Positions 16,039-24,555 of a DNA stretch of 64,000 nucleotides are shown in pieces. Below the pieces are notes generated by a model, which worked only from the letters and a program-made list of their open reading frames with translations, did not search any database and was not told where the DNA came from. Within the stretch, counting starts at the first letter, position 1. Each line of letters starts with the position of its first letter. The position numbers were made by a program, and so were the translations under genes. The DNA is from Pseudomonas sp. LD120 (GTDB lineage Bacteria > Pseudomonadota > Gammaproteobacteria > Pseudomonadales > Pseudomonadaceae), in the NCBI RefSeq assembly GCF_009861525.1, contig NZ_WVHL01000003.1, forward strand, positions 1,488,001-1,552,000, written 5' to 3'.

Positions 16039-17172
16039 TTACAGCCCGGCGTTTTCTGCCGCGACGCTCTTCGGCTTGCCGTAGTGCCATTCATAGACCA
16101 CGAACTGGAAGTCCTTGAGGTCACCTTTCTCATCGAAGCTCAGGTCACCGGTGGGGGTCTTGAAGGTGCCGGCGTGGATCGCTTCGGCGACTTTCTCCGG
16201 GTCTTCGCTCTTGGCCGCGGCGATGCCCCCGGCAATCACTTCCACGGCCGAGTAGGACGGCAGCACGAACGGGCCCGTGGGGTTTTCCTTCTTGGCTTGA
16301 AAGGCTTCCACCAGGGCTTTGTTGGCCGGGTCTTGGTCGAAGGACTTAGGCAGGGTTACCAGCATGCCTTCAGAGGCGTCCTTGGCGATCTGCGAGATCG
16401 AGTCGTTGCCCACGCCTTCAGGTCCCATGAAGCGTGCGCTCAGGCCCTTTTCCTTGGCCTGGCGCAGCAGCAGGCCCATTTCCGGGTGGTAGCCGCCGAA
16501 GTAGACGAAATCGACGTTGGCCTGCTTGAGCTTGGCCAGGATCGACGAGTAGTCGCGCTCGCCGACGTTGATGCCTTCGAACATCGCCACCTTGATGCCT
16601 TCCTTGCCCAGGATCTCCTTGACCGAGCTGGCGATGCCTTCACCGTACTGCTGCTTGTCGTGCAGCACCGCAACATTGGTCGGCTTGAGTTTGGCGATGT
16701 AGCGAGCCGCCGCCGGGCCCTGGGCGTTGTCCAGGCCGATGGTGCGGAACACCATCTTGTAGCCCCGCGCAGTCAGCTCCGGGCTGGTGGCGGCCGGGGT
16801 GATCATCACGATGCCTTCGTCTTCATAGATGTCCGACGCCGGCTGGGTGGAGCTGGAGCACAGGTGCCCGACCACGAACTTGACGCCGTCATTGACCACC
16901 TTGTTGGCCACGGCCACCGCTTGCTTGGGGTCGCAGGCATCGTCGTATTCCACGGCCACCAGTTGCTTGCCGTCGACGCCACCCTTGGCGTTGATCTGCT
17001 CGATGGCCATGCGCGCGCCGCTGAATTGCATGTCACCGTATTGCGCCACTGGGCCAGTCTTGGCCCCGGCGATGCCGATCCGGATGCTGTCGGCGGCCAG
17101 GGAATGGCAGGCCAGGCCGGCCAGGATCATGGCGCTGAGCAGTCGGGTGGCGTTGTTATTGATACGACTCAT
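16039..17172 (-). CDS. branched-chain amino acid ABC transporter substrate-binding protein (LivK/BraC type)
   Basis: Start at 17172 (MSRINNNATRLLSAMILAG) gives 377 residues, matching BraC length, with AGGAG about 11 bases upstream. A signal peptide ends near HSLAAD, so the mature protein is periplasmic. The body is the type I periplasmic-binding fold of the Leu/Ile/Val family, with IGIAGAKTGPVAQYGDMQ and VGHLCSSSTQPASDIYEDEG. No permease or ATPase gene lies next to it, so it must use components encoded elsewhere or act as a second binding protein for them. Confidence 0.88.
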   Translation of the reverse strand: MSRINNNATRLLSAMILAGLACHSLAADSIRIGIAGAKTGPVAQYGDMQFSGARMAIEQINAKGGVDGKQLVAVEYDDACDPKQAVAVANKVVNDGVKFVVGHLCSSSTQPASDIYEDEGIVMITPAATSPELTARGYKMVFRTIGLDNAQGPAAARYIAKLKPTNVAVLHDKQQYGEGIASSVKEILGKEGIKVAMFEGINVGERDYSSILAKLKQANVDFVYFGGYHPEMGLLLRQAKEKGLSARFMGPEGVGNDSISQIAKDASEGMLVTLPKSFDQDPANKALVEAFQAKKENPTGPFVLPSYSAVEVIAGGIAAAKSEDPEKVAEAIHAGTFKTPTGDLSFDEKGDLKDFQFVVYEWHYGKPKSVAAENAGL

Positions 17173-17308
17173 ATGTTGTTCCACTCCTGTGGGTAACGAT
17201 TCAAAAGGGTGTTGCGGGTGTTGCGTAGACCGCTGATGCCCCACCGCCAGTGACGCATCGGCAACGGGTGGTTGTAGAGCGCACAAGCCGGGGCGGTACT
17301 GACCCAGC

Positions 17309-18568
17309 TCAAGGCATTGTTGTGCCGACGCGGCTCAGGCCCTCAAGGGACGCAGGCGTTGTCGCGCATTGAGCGCTGGTGGCCAGTGCCTGGGCGACGT
17401 CGGCCAGCAGGTCGGCGATATCCTCCAGCCCCACCGACAGGCGCACCAGGCCTTCGGCAATACCGTGTTCGGCGAGCTCCTGCGGGGTGTAGGTGGAATG
17501 GGTCATGCTCGCCGGGTGCTGGGCCAGGGACTCGGCGTCGCCCAGGCTGACTGCTCGACTGAACAGTTGCAAGGCGTTCATGAACCGCCTGCCCGTGTCC
17601 AGGCCGCCCTTGAGCTCAAAGGCGATCATGCCGCCGGGCAGTTTCATCTGCCGCGCGGCCAGGGCGTGTTGGGGAAAAGACGGCAAGCCGGGGTAGGCCA
17701 CCGATTGCACCAGCGGATGCGTTTGCAGGTACTGGGCGATGGCCAGGGCATTGCTGCAGTGGCGGTCCATGCGCAGGGCCAGGGTCTTGATGCCACGCAT
17801 CAACAAGAAGGCATCCTGGGGCGAGAGCACCGCGCCGGTCAGATCCTTGAGCCCTTGCAAGCGAATCCGCTCGGCCAGGTCCTGGCGCGTGACGACGATG
17901 CCGGCGGTGATGTCGCCGTGGCCACTGAGGTATTTGGTGGCCGAATGCAGCACCAGGTCGGCGCCCATTTCCAGAGGCCGTTGCAGGTAGGGCGTGCAGT
18001 AGGTGTTGTCCACCGCGAGGACGATATTGGCGTGTTGACGGGCAATGTCGGCCATGGCGGCGATGTCCACCAACTGCATGTTGGGGTTGGCCGGGGACTC
18101 GCAATAGATCATCCGCGTGGCGGGGCTGATGGCGGCCCGCAGGTTGCCCAGATCGCTCATGTCGACGTGGCGTACCTTGATCCCAAACTCGGCGAGGCCA
18201 TGGTGCAGCAGGGCGAAGGTGCAGCCATACAGCGTGCGGTTGACGATGATCTCGTCGCCGGGGCGCAGCAGGGTCCACAGGGTCGCGGCAATTGCGCCCA
18301 TGCCGGAGCCGAAGGCCACCGCCGCCTGGCCGTTTTCCAGGGCCGCCATGCGCGACTCCAGCAGCGCCAGGGTCGGGTTGCCGATGCGCGTGTAGAAGTA
18401 GCCGGGTTCCTGGCCGGCAAAGCAGCCGGCGCCGTATTCAGCGGTGGCGAAGGTAAAGGTGGACGTCAGGTAGATCGGCGGTATCAGCGCGCCCTGGTGT
18501 TGCTGCGGGTCGTAGCCGTGATGGATGGCGCGGGTGGAGAAACCAAGGTCACTGTTTTTATTGTTCAT
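17309..18568 (-). CDS. megL: methionine gamma-lyase (PLP)
   Basis: A 419-residue Cys/Met-metabolism PLP enzyme. The PLP lysine is in HSATKYLSGHGD, and YTRIGNPT and SGMGAIAATLW are family motifs. LYGCTFALLHHGL carries the cysteine characteristic of methionine gamma-lyases, which separates it from cystathionine gamma-synthase or beta-lyase. It should split methionine to methanethiol, 2-oxobutyrate and ammonia in the cytosol. Start at 18568 has GGAG 8 bases upstream. It is divergent from an Lrp-type regulator, the usual arrangement of methionine catabolic genes in pseudomonads. Confidence 0.87.
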   Translation of the reverse strand: MNNKNSDLGFSTRAIHHGYDPQQHQGALIPPIYLTSTFTFATAEYGAGCFAGQEPGYFYTRIGNPTLALLESRMAALENGQAAVAFGSGMGAIAATLWTLLRPGDEIIVNRTLYGCTFALLHHGLAEFGIKVRHVDMSDLGNLRAAISPATRMIYCESPANPNMQLVDIAAMADIARQHANIVLAVDNTYCTPYLQRPLEMGADLVLHSATKYLSGHGDITAGIVVTRQDLAERIRLQGLKDLTGAVLSPQDAFLLMRGIKTLALRMDRHCSNALAIAQYLQTHPLVQSVAYPGLPSFPQHALAARQMKLPGGMIAFELKGGLDTGRRFMNALQLFSRAVSLGDAESLAQHPASMTHSTYTPQELAEHGIAEGLVRLSVGLEDIADLLADVAQALATSAQCATTPASLEGLSRVGTTMP

Positions 18569-18621
18569 GGTGAAGGCTCCCGGATTTGCTCTAATGCTAT
18601 GCTCAAATTCAGCGCAATAAT

Positions 18622-18657
18622 TTCCAATCTTGCCCTTGTTAGCGCTCTTGATTGGAA
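18622..18657. promoter_or_regulatory. candidate Lrp-type operator between megL and its regulator
   Basis: TTCCAATC and its exact inverse GATTGGAA are 20 bases apart in the 124-bp AT-rich divergent region. The placement fits binding by the adjacent Lrp/AsnC protein. Confidence 0.45.
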
Positions 18658-18692
18658 TAAAAACAAATAAATTACAAATTAAGAGGCAAAAT

Positions 18693-19163
18693 ATGCCCAC
18701 TGGCCTGGATCGCACCGACAAAGCCCTGCTGATGGCCCTGCAAGACAACGCGCGGCTGACCACCGCCGAACTGGCCGACAGCGTCGCCCTGACCACCTCG
18801 CCCTGTTGGCGGCGGATCAAACTGCTGGAAGAAAGCGCGGTGATCACCGGTTATCAGGCCATCCTGTCGCCCAAGGCTCTGGGTTACGGAGTCACCGCCT
18901 TTGTCAGCGTGATGATGGACTCCCACTCCCAGGACACCGCCCGCGCCTTCGAGCAGCGGCTGCTGGAGATCCCGGAAATCATCGCCTGTCACAACGTTTC
19001 CGGGCGCTACGACTTTCTGCTTGAAGTGCTGGCCAAGGACCTGGAATCCTTCGGCGAGTTTGCCCGCGAAGTGCTGCAGACCCTGCCGGCGGTGAAAGAG
19101 ATCTACTCGAGTTTTTCCTTCAAATCGGTGAAGCCGTTGCGGCAGATTCCGGTACAAGAGTAA
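18693..19163 (+). CDS. Lrp/AsnC-family transcriptional regulator
   Basis: The 156-residue protein starts at 18693 with AAGAGG 6 bases upstream. The N-terminal helix-turn-helix (LTTAELADSVALTTSPCWRR) and C-terminal RAM ligand-binding domain (VSGRYDFLLEVLAKDLESF) are typical. It is divergent from megL and is very likely its activator, responding to methionine or a related amino acid and also controlling itself. Confidence 0.88.
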   Translation: MPTGLDRTDKALLMALQDNARLTTAELADSVALTTSPCWRRIKLLEESAVITGYQAILSPKALGYGVTAFVSVMMDSHSQDTARAFEQRLLEIPEIIACHNVSGRYDFLLEVLAKDLESFGEFAREVLQTLPAVKEIYSSFSFKSVKPLRQIPVQE

Positions 19164-19312
19164 GGGGAGGTGCGGCCGTTTGGCGGCTATCGGCGGCGTC
19201 GTGGTTCGGCACTATCGCCAAGAGGCCGCGGCAACCGCGTCTGTCTGATTCGCAAGCAAGCCAGTGGCCTGCAACAGGCTCTCAGCGAAAGAGCACCGCG
19301 CAGCTCAAGGCT
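19164..19312. other. convergent intergenic region without recognised features
   Basis: This stretch of 149 bases lies between the Lrp-type gene and the flavin reductase gene, which converge. No convincing hairpin with a U tract or reading frame was seen. Confidence 0.4.
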
Positions 19313-19822
19313 TTAAACCGAGCCATGGGCTGCGAGGTTGCAATACTGCCCTTTGAAATACAGCAATGGCTGCGCAGCCGCCGCTTGTTGCAGGTTCAAC
19401 GCTTTCACTTCACCAATCACGATCAGGTGATCACCTGCGGCGTGTTCGGCGTGAATTTCACAATCCAGCCAATGCAGGCTGCCGGCAATGATCGGATTAC
19501 CCAGCGGCGATTCCTGCCATTGGACGCCATGCCACTTGTCCGTGCCTTTGCGAGCGAACTGGTTGGAAATCCTGACCTGCTCACCGGACAGGATATTGAC
19601 CGCGAATCGACCCGCCTGGCGAATCTTGGGATAGCTGGCCGAGCCGGACATGACGCTGAATGACACCAGTGGCGGGCTCATCGACACGCTATAAAACGAC
19701 TGGCAGGTAAAGCCGATCGGCTCGCCAGCAACCTGCGAGGTAATCACCGTGATACCGGATGCGTAGTGCCCGAGCGCTTCGCGAAAGCTCAATGGCTCGA
19801 TAGCCGTTCTGGGAAGTGACAT
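19313..19822 (-). CDS. flavin reductase-like FMN-binding protein
   Basis: A 169-residue protein of the HpaC/DIM6-NTAB flavin reductase family. It has FREALGHYASGITVIT at the N-terminus, GFTCQSFYSVSMSPPLVSFSV for FMN binding, and HWLDCEIHAEHAAGDHLIVIGEV. Start at 19822 (MSLPRTAIEP) is preferred over upstream ATGs without ribosome sites. It would reduce FMN with NAD(P)H and pass it to a partner. It lies 113 bases downstream of mesD on the same strand, suggesting it supplies reduced flavin or electrons to the oxygen-linked MesD/MesX reaction; this is an inference. Confidence 0.8.
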   Translation of the reverse strand: MSLPRTAIEPLSFREALGHYASGITVITSQVAGEPIGFTCQSFYSVSMSPPLVSFSVMSGSASYPKIRQAGRFAVNILSGEQVRISNQFARKGTDKWHGVQWQESPLGNPIIAGSLHWLDCEIHAEHAAGDHLIVIGEVKALNLQQAAAAQPLLYFKGQYCNLAAHGSV

Positions 19823-19935
19823 GGAGGGTCCTAAATATCGGGTGCTGCTCGAAAGTGTCGAGGAGGGCCTGAAGCAGCCCGATAACTTTTCAATCCACTG
19901 CTTCAATCCTCCCGCACAGCATTTCCGGCTTCAGC

Positions 19936-20976
19936 TCAGCACGGGTTCGAGAGTTCTCTTCGGATAATGTCTGCACCAGCGCTTAACGCCTTTAGCTTGC
20001 CTCTTGCCACTCCACGAGCTAATGGCGCCATGCCACAGTTGGTGCATGGATAGAGTTTGTCGGCCTCTACGAACTGCAGTGCTTTGCGTAGGGTATTGGC
20101 CACTTCCTCTGGTGTTTCAATGGTGTTGGAGGCCACGTCAATGGCCCCAACCATCACTTTTTTGCCTCTGATGAGTTCAATGAGATCCATTGGGACATGA
20201 GAGTTGTGACATTCCAGCGAGACTATATCGATACTGGATTTTTGCAGCTTGGGGAAAGCCTCTTCATATTGTCGCCACTCTGATCCCAGAGTCTTTTTCC
20301 AATCTGTGTTGGCCTTGATGCCGTAGCCATAGCAAATATGGACCGCCGTTTCACACTTGAGGCCTTCAATGGCCCTTTCCAGGGTGGCCACTCCCCAATC
20401 ATTCACCTCATCAAAGAAGACGTTAAAGGCGGGCTCATCAAACTGGATGATGTCCACACCGGCAGCCTCTAACTCTCGGGCTTCCTGATTGAGGATCTTG
20501 GCGAATTCCCAAGCCAGTTTTTCGCGACTTTTATAATGGCTGTCATAAAGCGTGTCGATCATGGTCATGGGGCCTGGCAGCGCCCATTTTATGGGTTGTT
20601 TGGTTTGCTGACGTAAAAACTTGGCATCTTCAACAAATACCGGTTTTTGCCGAGCAACAGCACCCACCACCGTTGGCACGCTCGCATCATAGCGATCACG
20701 AATTCTAACGGTTTCACGTTTTGCAAAATCAACGCCGCTGAGGTGTTCAATAAAGGTAGTGACAAAGTGTTGGCGCGTTTGTTCGCCATCACTGACGATA
20801 TCAATACCGGCCTGTTGTTGTTCCTGCAGTGACAAACGTAAAGCATCGTGTTTGCCCTCGACCAATTCCTCGCCTTGCAACTTCCAGGGCGACCACAGTG
20901 TTTCAGGTTGTGCAAGCCAGGAGGGTTTAGGCAAGCTGCCGGCAGTTGAGGTGGGTAACAGTTTTTTCATCATCAA
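19936..20976 (-). CDS. mesD: core methionine synthase, MesD type (MetE C-terminal domain only)
   Basis: A 346-residue protein equal to only the C-terminal catalytic domain of cobalamin-independent methionine synthase. The zinc ligands are recognisable: His and Cys in HICYGYG, Glu in SLECHNSH and Cys in CTNCGMAPL. The N-terminal MetE half that binds folate is missing. Such short enzymes, described as folate-independent methionine synthases, need a DUF1852 partner (MesX); that partner is encoded 21 bases upstream. Base composition is well below the neighbours in GC. It should methylate homocysteine from an unidentified donor. Confidence 0.82.
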   Translation of the reverse strand: MMMKKLLPTSTAGSLPKPSWLAQPETLWSPWKLQGEELVEGKHDALRLSLQEQQQAGIDIVSDGEQTRQHFVTTFIEHLSGVDFAKRETVRIRDRYDASVPTVVGAVARQKPVFVEDAKFLRQQTKQPIKWALPGPMTMIDTLYDSHYKSREKLAWEFAKILNQEARELEAAGVDIIQFDEPAFNVFFDEVNDWGVATLERAIEGLKCETAVHICYGYGIKANTDWKKTLGSEWRQYEEAFPKLQKSSIDIVSLECHNSHVPMDLIELIRGKKVMVGAIDVASNTIETPEEVANTLRKALQFVEADKLYPCTNCGMAPLARGVARGKLKALSAGADIIRRELSNPC

Positions 20977-20997
20977 TGGCCTTGTGATTTCAATGAG

Positions 20998-21981
20998 TCA
21001 AAGAGCGCAATGGGCGGACCACTGCTCAAGGATGGCCTGGTACGGCTTGATGAAGTTCTCCTCAACAAACTGCCCCTGCTCAATAGCCAGGCGGCTACGT
21101 TCCTCTCGGTCATAGACGATACGAGTCAGTGAGTAATCCTGGTGCTTCAGACTTGGTTGATAGGATTTTCCTGCCGCAGAATTGGCATTGTAGATTTCAG
21201 GGCGGTAAATCTTCTGGAAGGTGTCCATCGTGCTGATGGTGCTGATCAACTCAAGATTGGTGTAGTCACTGAGCAAGTCGCCGACGAAATAGAAAGCCAA
21301 AGGCGCAACGCTGTTTGCAGGCATGAAGTAGCGAACCTTCAATCCCATCTTCTTGAAGTAATCATCGGTTAAAGAATATTCATCCTGCTGGTATTCAAAG
21401 CCCAAGACAGGGTGCTGGTTCTCAGTCCGATGATAGGTTCGGCTGCTGGAAACACTGAGGCAAATAACCGGTGGTTTGCTAAAGTTTTTTTTGTAGGCAC
21501 TTGAGTGGATGAAGTGCTTGAACAGCTTTCCATGCAGCTCTCCAAAGTTATCGGGAGTGCTGAATTCTGGCTGGTCCTTGTTGTGGTTCAATAACAGAAC
21601 GCTAAAGTCATAATCTCGTACGTAAGAGGAGAAGTTGTTTCCGACAATGCCTTCCAGGCGTTCATTGGTCTTTCGGTCGAAAATGTTCGTTTTCAGTATT
21701 TCAATCAAAGGGATGGCGTTGCCACTGTTTTCAGTATCAATGTCCATTTCAACGGAAACGATTTCAAGTTCGACAGCGTAACGATCGCCTTTGGGGTTGT
21801 CCCAATGCGCCAAGGCATTGAAGCGGTTGTCAATCATTTTCAACGTGTTGCGCAAGTTGTCTTGGCGGCTTTTGCCACGGGCCAAGTTGGCGAAATTGGT
21901 AGTGATACGGGTGTTTTCGGAGGGGTGATAGTTTTCGTCGAAGCAAATGCTTTTGATGGTAAATGTAAGCTCTTTGTTCAT
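20998..21981 (-). CDS. mesX: DUF1852 protein, partner of core methionine synthase
   Basis: The 327-residue protein begins MNKELTFTIKSICFDENYHP with AGGA 5 bases upstream. It is rich in Lys, Asn and Tyr and markedly lower in GC than the flanking genes. I recognise it as DUF1852, which co-occurs with MetE-like short proteins and was shown genetically in other bacteria to be needed for MesD function. No signal peptide or membrane segment is seen. It is first in the mesX-mesD unit, with a MetR-like site upstream. Confidence 0.8.
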   Translation of the reverse strand: MNKELTFTIKSICFDENYHPSENTRITTNFANLARGKSRQDNLRNTLKMIDNRFNALAHWDNPKGDRYAVELEIVSVEMDIDTENSGNAIPLIEILKTNIFDRKTNERLEGIVGNNFSSYVRDYDFSVLLLNHNKDQPEFSTPDNFGELHGKLFKHFIHSSAYKKNFSKPPVICLSVSSSRTYHRTENQHPVLGFEYQQDEYSLTDDYFKKMGLKVRYFMPANSVAPLAFYFVGDLLSDYTNLELISTISTMDTFQKIYRPEIYNANSAAGKSYQPSLKHQDYSLTRIVYDREERSRLAIEQGQFVEENFIKPYQAILEQWSAHCAL

Positions 21982-22406
21982 GGCGTCCTGGTTTCCGAGA
22001 TGGAACCTGAGTTTATTTATCGGTTCTCTGTACTTTCCAATGTTATTGCTAGGTTCTTTTGCTTAGTGGTGTTTCTAAGCTATCGATCATTGAGCTGCAT
22101 TTTATGCTGGGCTATTAGTTGAGGGGTAATGAATTGATTTCACTGAGTCTTTAGTCACATTCATGATGTGCTGTTCATTCAGTTGTAGAAGGCTATTGCC
22201 CGCAGGACTCATTGATAGGCGAAACCAACAACTGAACGTGTGCGAGCTGGCGAGTGCGTGGAGAGCGCCATGCGCTTCCCGTTCATGTACCCGGCGCGTT
22301 CGCGTTTGCAGAACGGCGCCATCCCTGGCAAGCCAGCTGCTACCGGTGATCAGCCCGCCCCCAAAGCATTTTCCGCACACCGATGATTGACGTGGCAACA
22401 GCGGTT
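21982..22406. other. long AT-rich divergent intergenic region
   Basis: These 425 bases separate mesX (minus) from the isomerase operon (plus). The left part is AT-rich and should hold the mesX promoter and leader; the right part returns to host-like GC. No reading frame or known riboswitch consensus was recognised. A MetR-like site is listed separately. Confidence 0.4.
22130..22142. promoter_or_regulatory. MetR-type site (TGAA-N5-TTCA)
   Basis: TGAATTGATTTCA matches the published MetR consensus TGAA-N5-TTCA exactly. It lies about 149 bases upstream of mesX, a position suitable for activation of a methionine-synthesis gene. The match is short, so chance is possible. Confidence 0.5.
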
Positions 22407-22438
22407 CCCTATTCTTTGTCGATCAGCAAAGAATAGGG
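22407..22438 (+). promoter_or_regulatory. 12-bp perfect inverted repeat covering the ribosome site of the isomerase gene
   Basis: CCCTATTCTTTG and CAAAGAATAGGG flank an 8-base loop. The 3' arm runs into the Shine-Dalgarno sequence AGGGAG (22435-22440) of the gene starting at 22448, so in RNA the stem would hide part of the ribosome site. It could equally be a DNA operator. Confidence 0.6.
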
Positions 22439-22447
22439 AGCAATTCG

Positions 22448-23503
22448 ATGAAAACCCTCAAGGGCCCCAGCCTGCACCTGGCACAGTTCAGTGCCGATAT
22501 CGCCCCCTTCAACAGCCTGTCGGGCATTGCCCAGTGGGCTGCTGATCTGGGTTTCAAGGCACTGCAGATTCCTGCCTGGGATGCGCGTCTGTTCGACGTC
22601 GCCACCGCGGCGGACAGCCAGGATTACTGCGATGACCTCAAGGGTCAGTTGGCGCAAAAGGGTCTGGTGATCAGTGAGCTGACCAGCCATATCTTCGGCC
22701 AGCTGGTGGCGGTGCATCCGGCCTACGACGCAATGTGCGACAACTTCGCGCCCCAGGCGCTGCGGGGCAATCCCCAAGCCAGAACGGCCTGGGCCATAGA
22801 GCAGATGAAGCTGGCGGCCAAGGCCTCGCGCCGCCTGGGGCTCGGTGACATGGGCACCTTTTCCGGGTCCCTGGCCTGGCCTTATCTGTTTCCCTTTCCG
22901 CAACGTCCAGAGGGTTTGATCGAGGCCGCTTTCGAGGAGCTGGCGCGACGCTGGCGGCCGATCCTCGATGTGTGCGACGAGCAGGGGGTCAACCTGTGCT
23001 ACGAGATCCATCCCAGCGAGGACCTGCACGATGGCACCAGCTTCGAGCGCTTCTATGAATTGGTCGACCGTCACCCGCGCTGCAACATCCTCTTTGACCC
23101 CAGCCATTTCGTGCTGCAGCAGTTGGACTACCTGAGTTACCTGGACATCTACCACGAGCGCATCCGCATGTTTCACGTCAAGGATGCCGAGTTCAATCCC
23201 AGCGGCCGCCAGGGCATCTACGGCGGCTACAGCTCCTGGGTCGAGCGGGCCGGGCGCTTCCGTTCCCTGGGCGACGGCCAGGTCGACTTCAAGGGGATCT
23301 TTGCCAAGCTGGCGCAATACGACTACCCGGGCTGGGCGACCCTGGAGTGGGAGTGCTGCCTCAAGGATCAGGAGGACGGCGCCCGGGAAGGTGTCGAGTT
23401 CATCAACCGCCACATGATCCAGGTCACCGAGCGGATCTTCGACGACTTCGCCGGGGCCGGGATCGACCGCCAACAGATCAACCGCATGCTCGGCATTGCC
23501 TGA
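22448..23503 (+). CDS. sugar phosphate isomerase/epimerase family protein (xylose isomerase-like TIM barrel)
   Basis: The 351-residue protein has the AP-endonuclease-2/xylose isomerase-like TIM barrel. Candidate metal ligands are in CYEIHPSED (Glu, His), ILFDPSHFV (Asp, His), FHVKDAEF (His, Asp) and TLEWECC (Glu). Members isomerise or epimerise sugars or keto-sugars in the cytosol. It is first in a pair with an alpha/beta hydrolase 22 bases downstream. Substrate is unknown; the closest feel is to uncharacterised sugar-catabolism epimerases. Confidence 0.82.
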   Translation: MKTLKGPSLHLAQFSADIAPFNSLSGIAQWAADLGFKALQIPAWDARLFDVATAADSQDYCDDLKGQLAQKGLVISELTSHIFGQLVAVHPAYDAMCDNFAPQALRGNPQARTAWAIEQMKLAAKASRRLGLGDMGTFSGSLAWPYLFPFPQRPEGLIEAAFEELARRWRPILDVCDEQGVNLCYEIHPSEDLHDGTSFERFYELVDRHPRCNILFDPSHFVLQQLDYLSYLDIYHERIRMFHVKDAEFNPSGRQGIYGGYSSWVERAGRFRSLGDGQVDFKGIFAKLAQYDYPGWATLEWECCLKDQEDGAREGVEFINRHMIQVTERIFDDFAGAGIDRQQINRMLGIA

Positions 23504-23525
23504 ACCCTTCATCAAGAGAACCCCC

Positions 23526-24413
23526 ATGACAGCATTCACCGACAACACCCAGGCCGACACTGGCGGCCTGACCCATCGCTATGTGCGCATCGACGGCCAG
23601 CGCATCCACTGTGTCAGCGCCGGCACAGGCCGGCCGGTGCTGCTGATTCCCGGCTGGCCGCAGACCTGGTACGCCTGGCGCGAAGTGATCCAGGCCCTGG
23701 CCGCCCGAGGCTTCCAGGCCATTGCCGTGGACCCGCCGGGCAGCGGCCACTCCGACCGCCCGGAGCAGGGCTACGACACCGGCCATGTGGCCGGGGTGCT
23801 GCACCAGGTGATGGGGCAGTTGGGCTTCGAGCGCTACAGCGTGGTCGGCCACGACGTCGGCATGTGGATCGCCTATGCCCTGGCCAGCGATCATCCGCAG
23901 GCGGTGGAGCGCCTGGCGCTGACCGAAGCGGTGATCCCGGGGCTGGCGGCGGCGCCGCCGATCTTCGTCGCGCCAGAGCAGAACATCTTTCTCTGGCACT
24001 TCATGTTCAACCAGCTGCGGGATTTGCCGGAAGCCTTGATCGCCGGACGCGAGCGTGCCTACCTGAATTACATCTTCGATCACTGGTCCCATCGCCGCGA
24101 GGCGGTGGCCACCGAGGTCTATATCGAGGCCTACGCCGCGCCGGGTGGCCTGCGTGCGGGTTTTGCCTATTACCGGGCGATTCCCGAGACCGTGCGCCAG
24201 AATCAGTTGCGCGCGCAGCGGCCGCTGGCAATGCCGGTGCTGGCCATCGGCGCCGAGCACGCCACCAACGATGCGCCCTTGCTGACCCTGCAGGGCCACG
24301 CCACGGATCTGCGCGGCGCCATCGTGCCCGACTGCGGGCACTTCATCATGGAAGAGGCGCCGGAGGAGTTCCTCGCTCACCTGCTGCCCTTTCTTCAGGA
24401 GGGCGCCGACTGA
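23526..24413 (+). CDS. alpha/beta hydrolase (epoxide hydrolase/haloalkane dehalogenase-like)
   Basis: A 295-residue alpha/beta hydrolase. The oxyanion motif is IPGWPQTWYAW, the nucleophile elbow is VVGHDVGMW with Asp as nucleophile, and the catalytic His is in DCGHFIMEEAPE, which together match epoxide hydrolases and dehalogenases rather than Ser esterases. The start at 23526 follows a weak purine-rich site; an upstream ATG at 23496 lies inside the previous gene. It forms a unit with the isomerase gene, and the TetR gene downstream may regulate it. Confidence 0.8.
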   Translation: MTAFTDNTQADTGGLTHRYVRIDGQRIHCVSAGTGRPVLLIPGWPQTWYAWREVIQALAARGFQAIAVDPPGSGHSDRPEQGYDTGHVAGVLHQVMGQLGFERYSVVGHDVGMWIAYALASDHPQAVERLALTEAVIPGLAAAPPIFVAPEQNIFLWHFMFNQLRDLPEALIAGRERAYLNYIFDHWSHRREAVATEVYIEAYAAPGGLRAGFAYYRAIPETVRQNQLRAQRPLAMPVLAIGAEHATNDAPLLTLQGHATDLRGAIVPDCGHFIMEEAPEEFLAHLLPFLQEGAD

Positions 24414-24502
24414 AGAAAGGGCAGGCGGTCCCGGGCCATGGAAAATGGCCGGGGCCGGTGCAAATCTAATATCATTTCGTCGCGGCGCCTTGCGCCAACC
24501 CA

Positions 24503-24524
24503 CTGACCGGCCCCTGCCGGTCAG
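24503..24524 (+). terminator. hairpin followed by a T-rich stretch
   Basis: CTGACCGGC and GCCGGTCAG are perfect 9-bp arms around CCCT, followed by TTTCCTT. It ends the hydrolase unit and lies 31 bases before the tetR ATG, so an operator role is also possible. Confidence 0.65.
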
Positions 24525-24555
24525 TTTCCTTGTCCTGACGAGATACCCGACCCCC

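Noticed and set aside
24431..24454. GGCCAT/ATGGCC hairpin as terminator of the hydrolase gene
   Set aside because: Only a 6-bp perfect stem and no T-rich tail; the hairpin at 24503-24524 is better.
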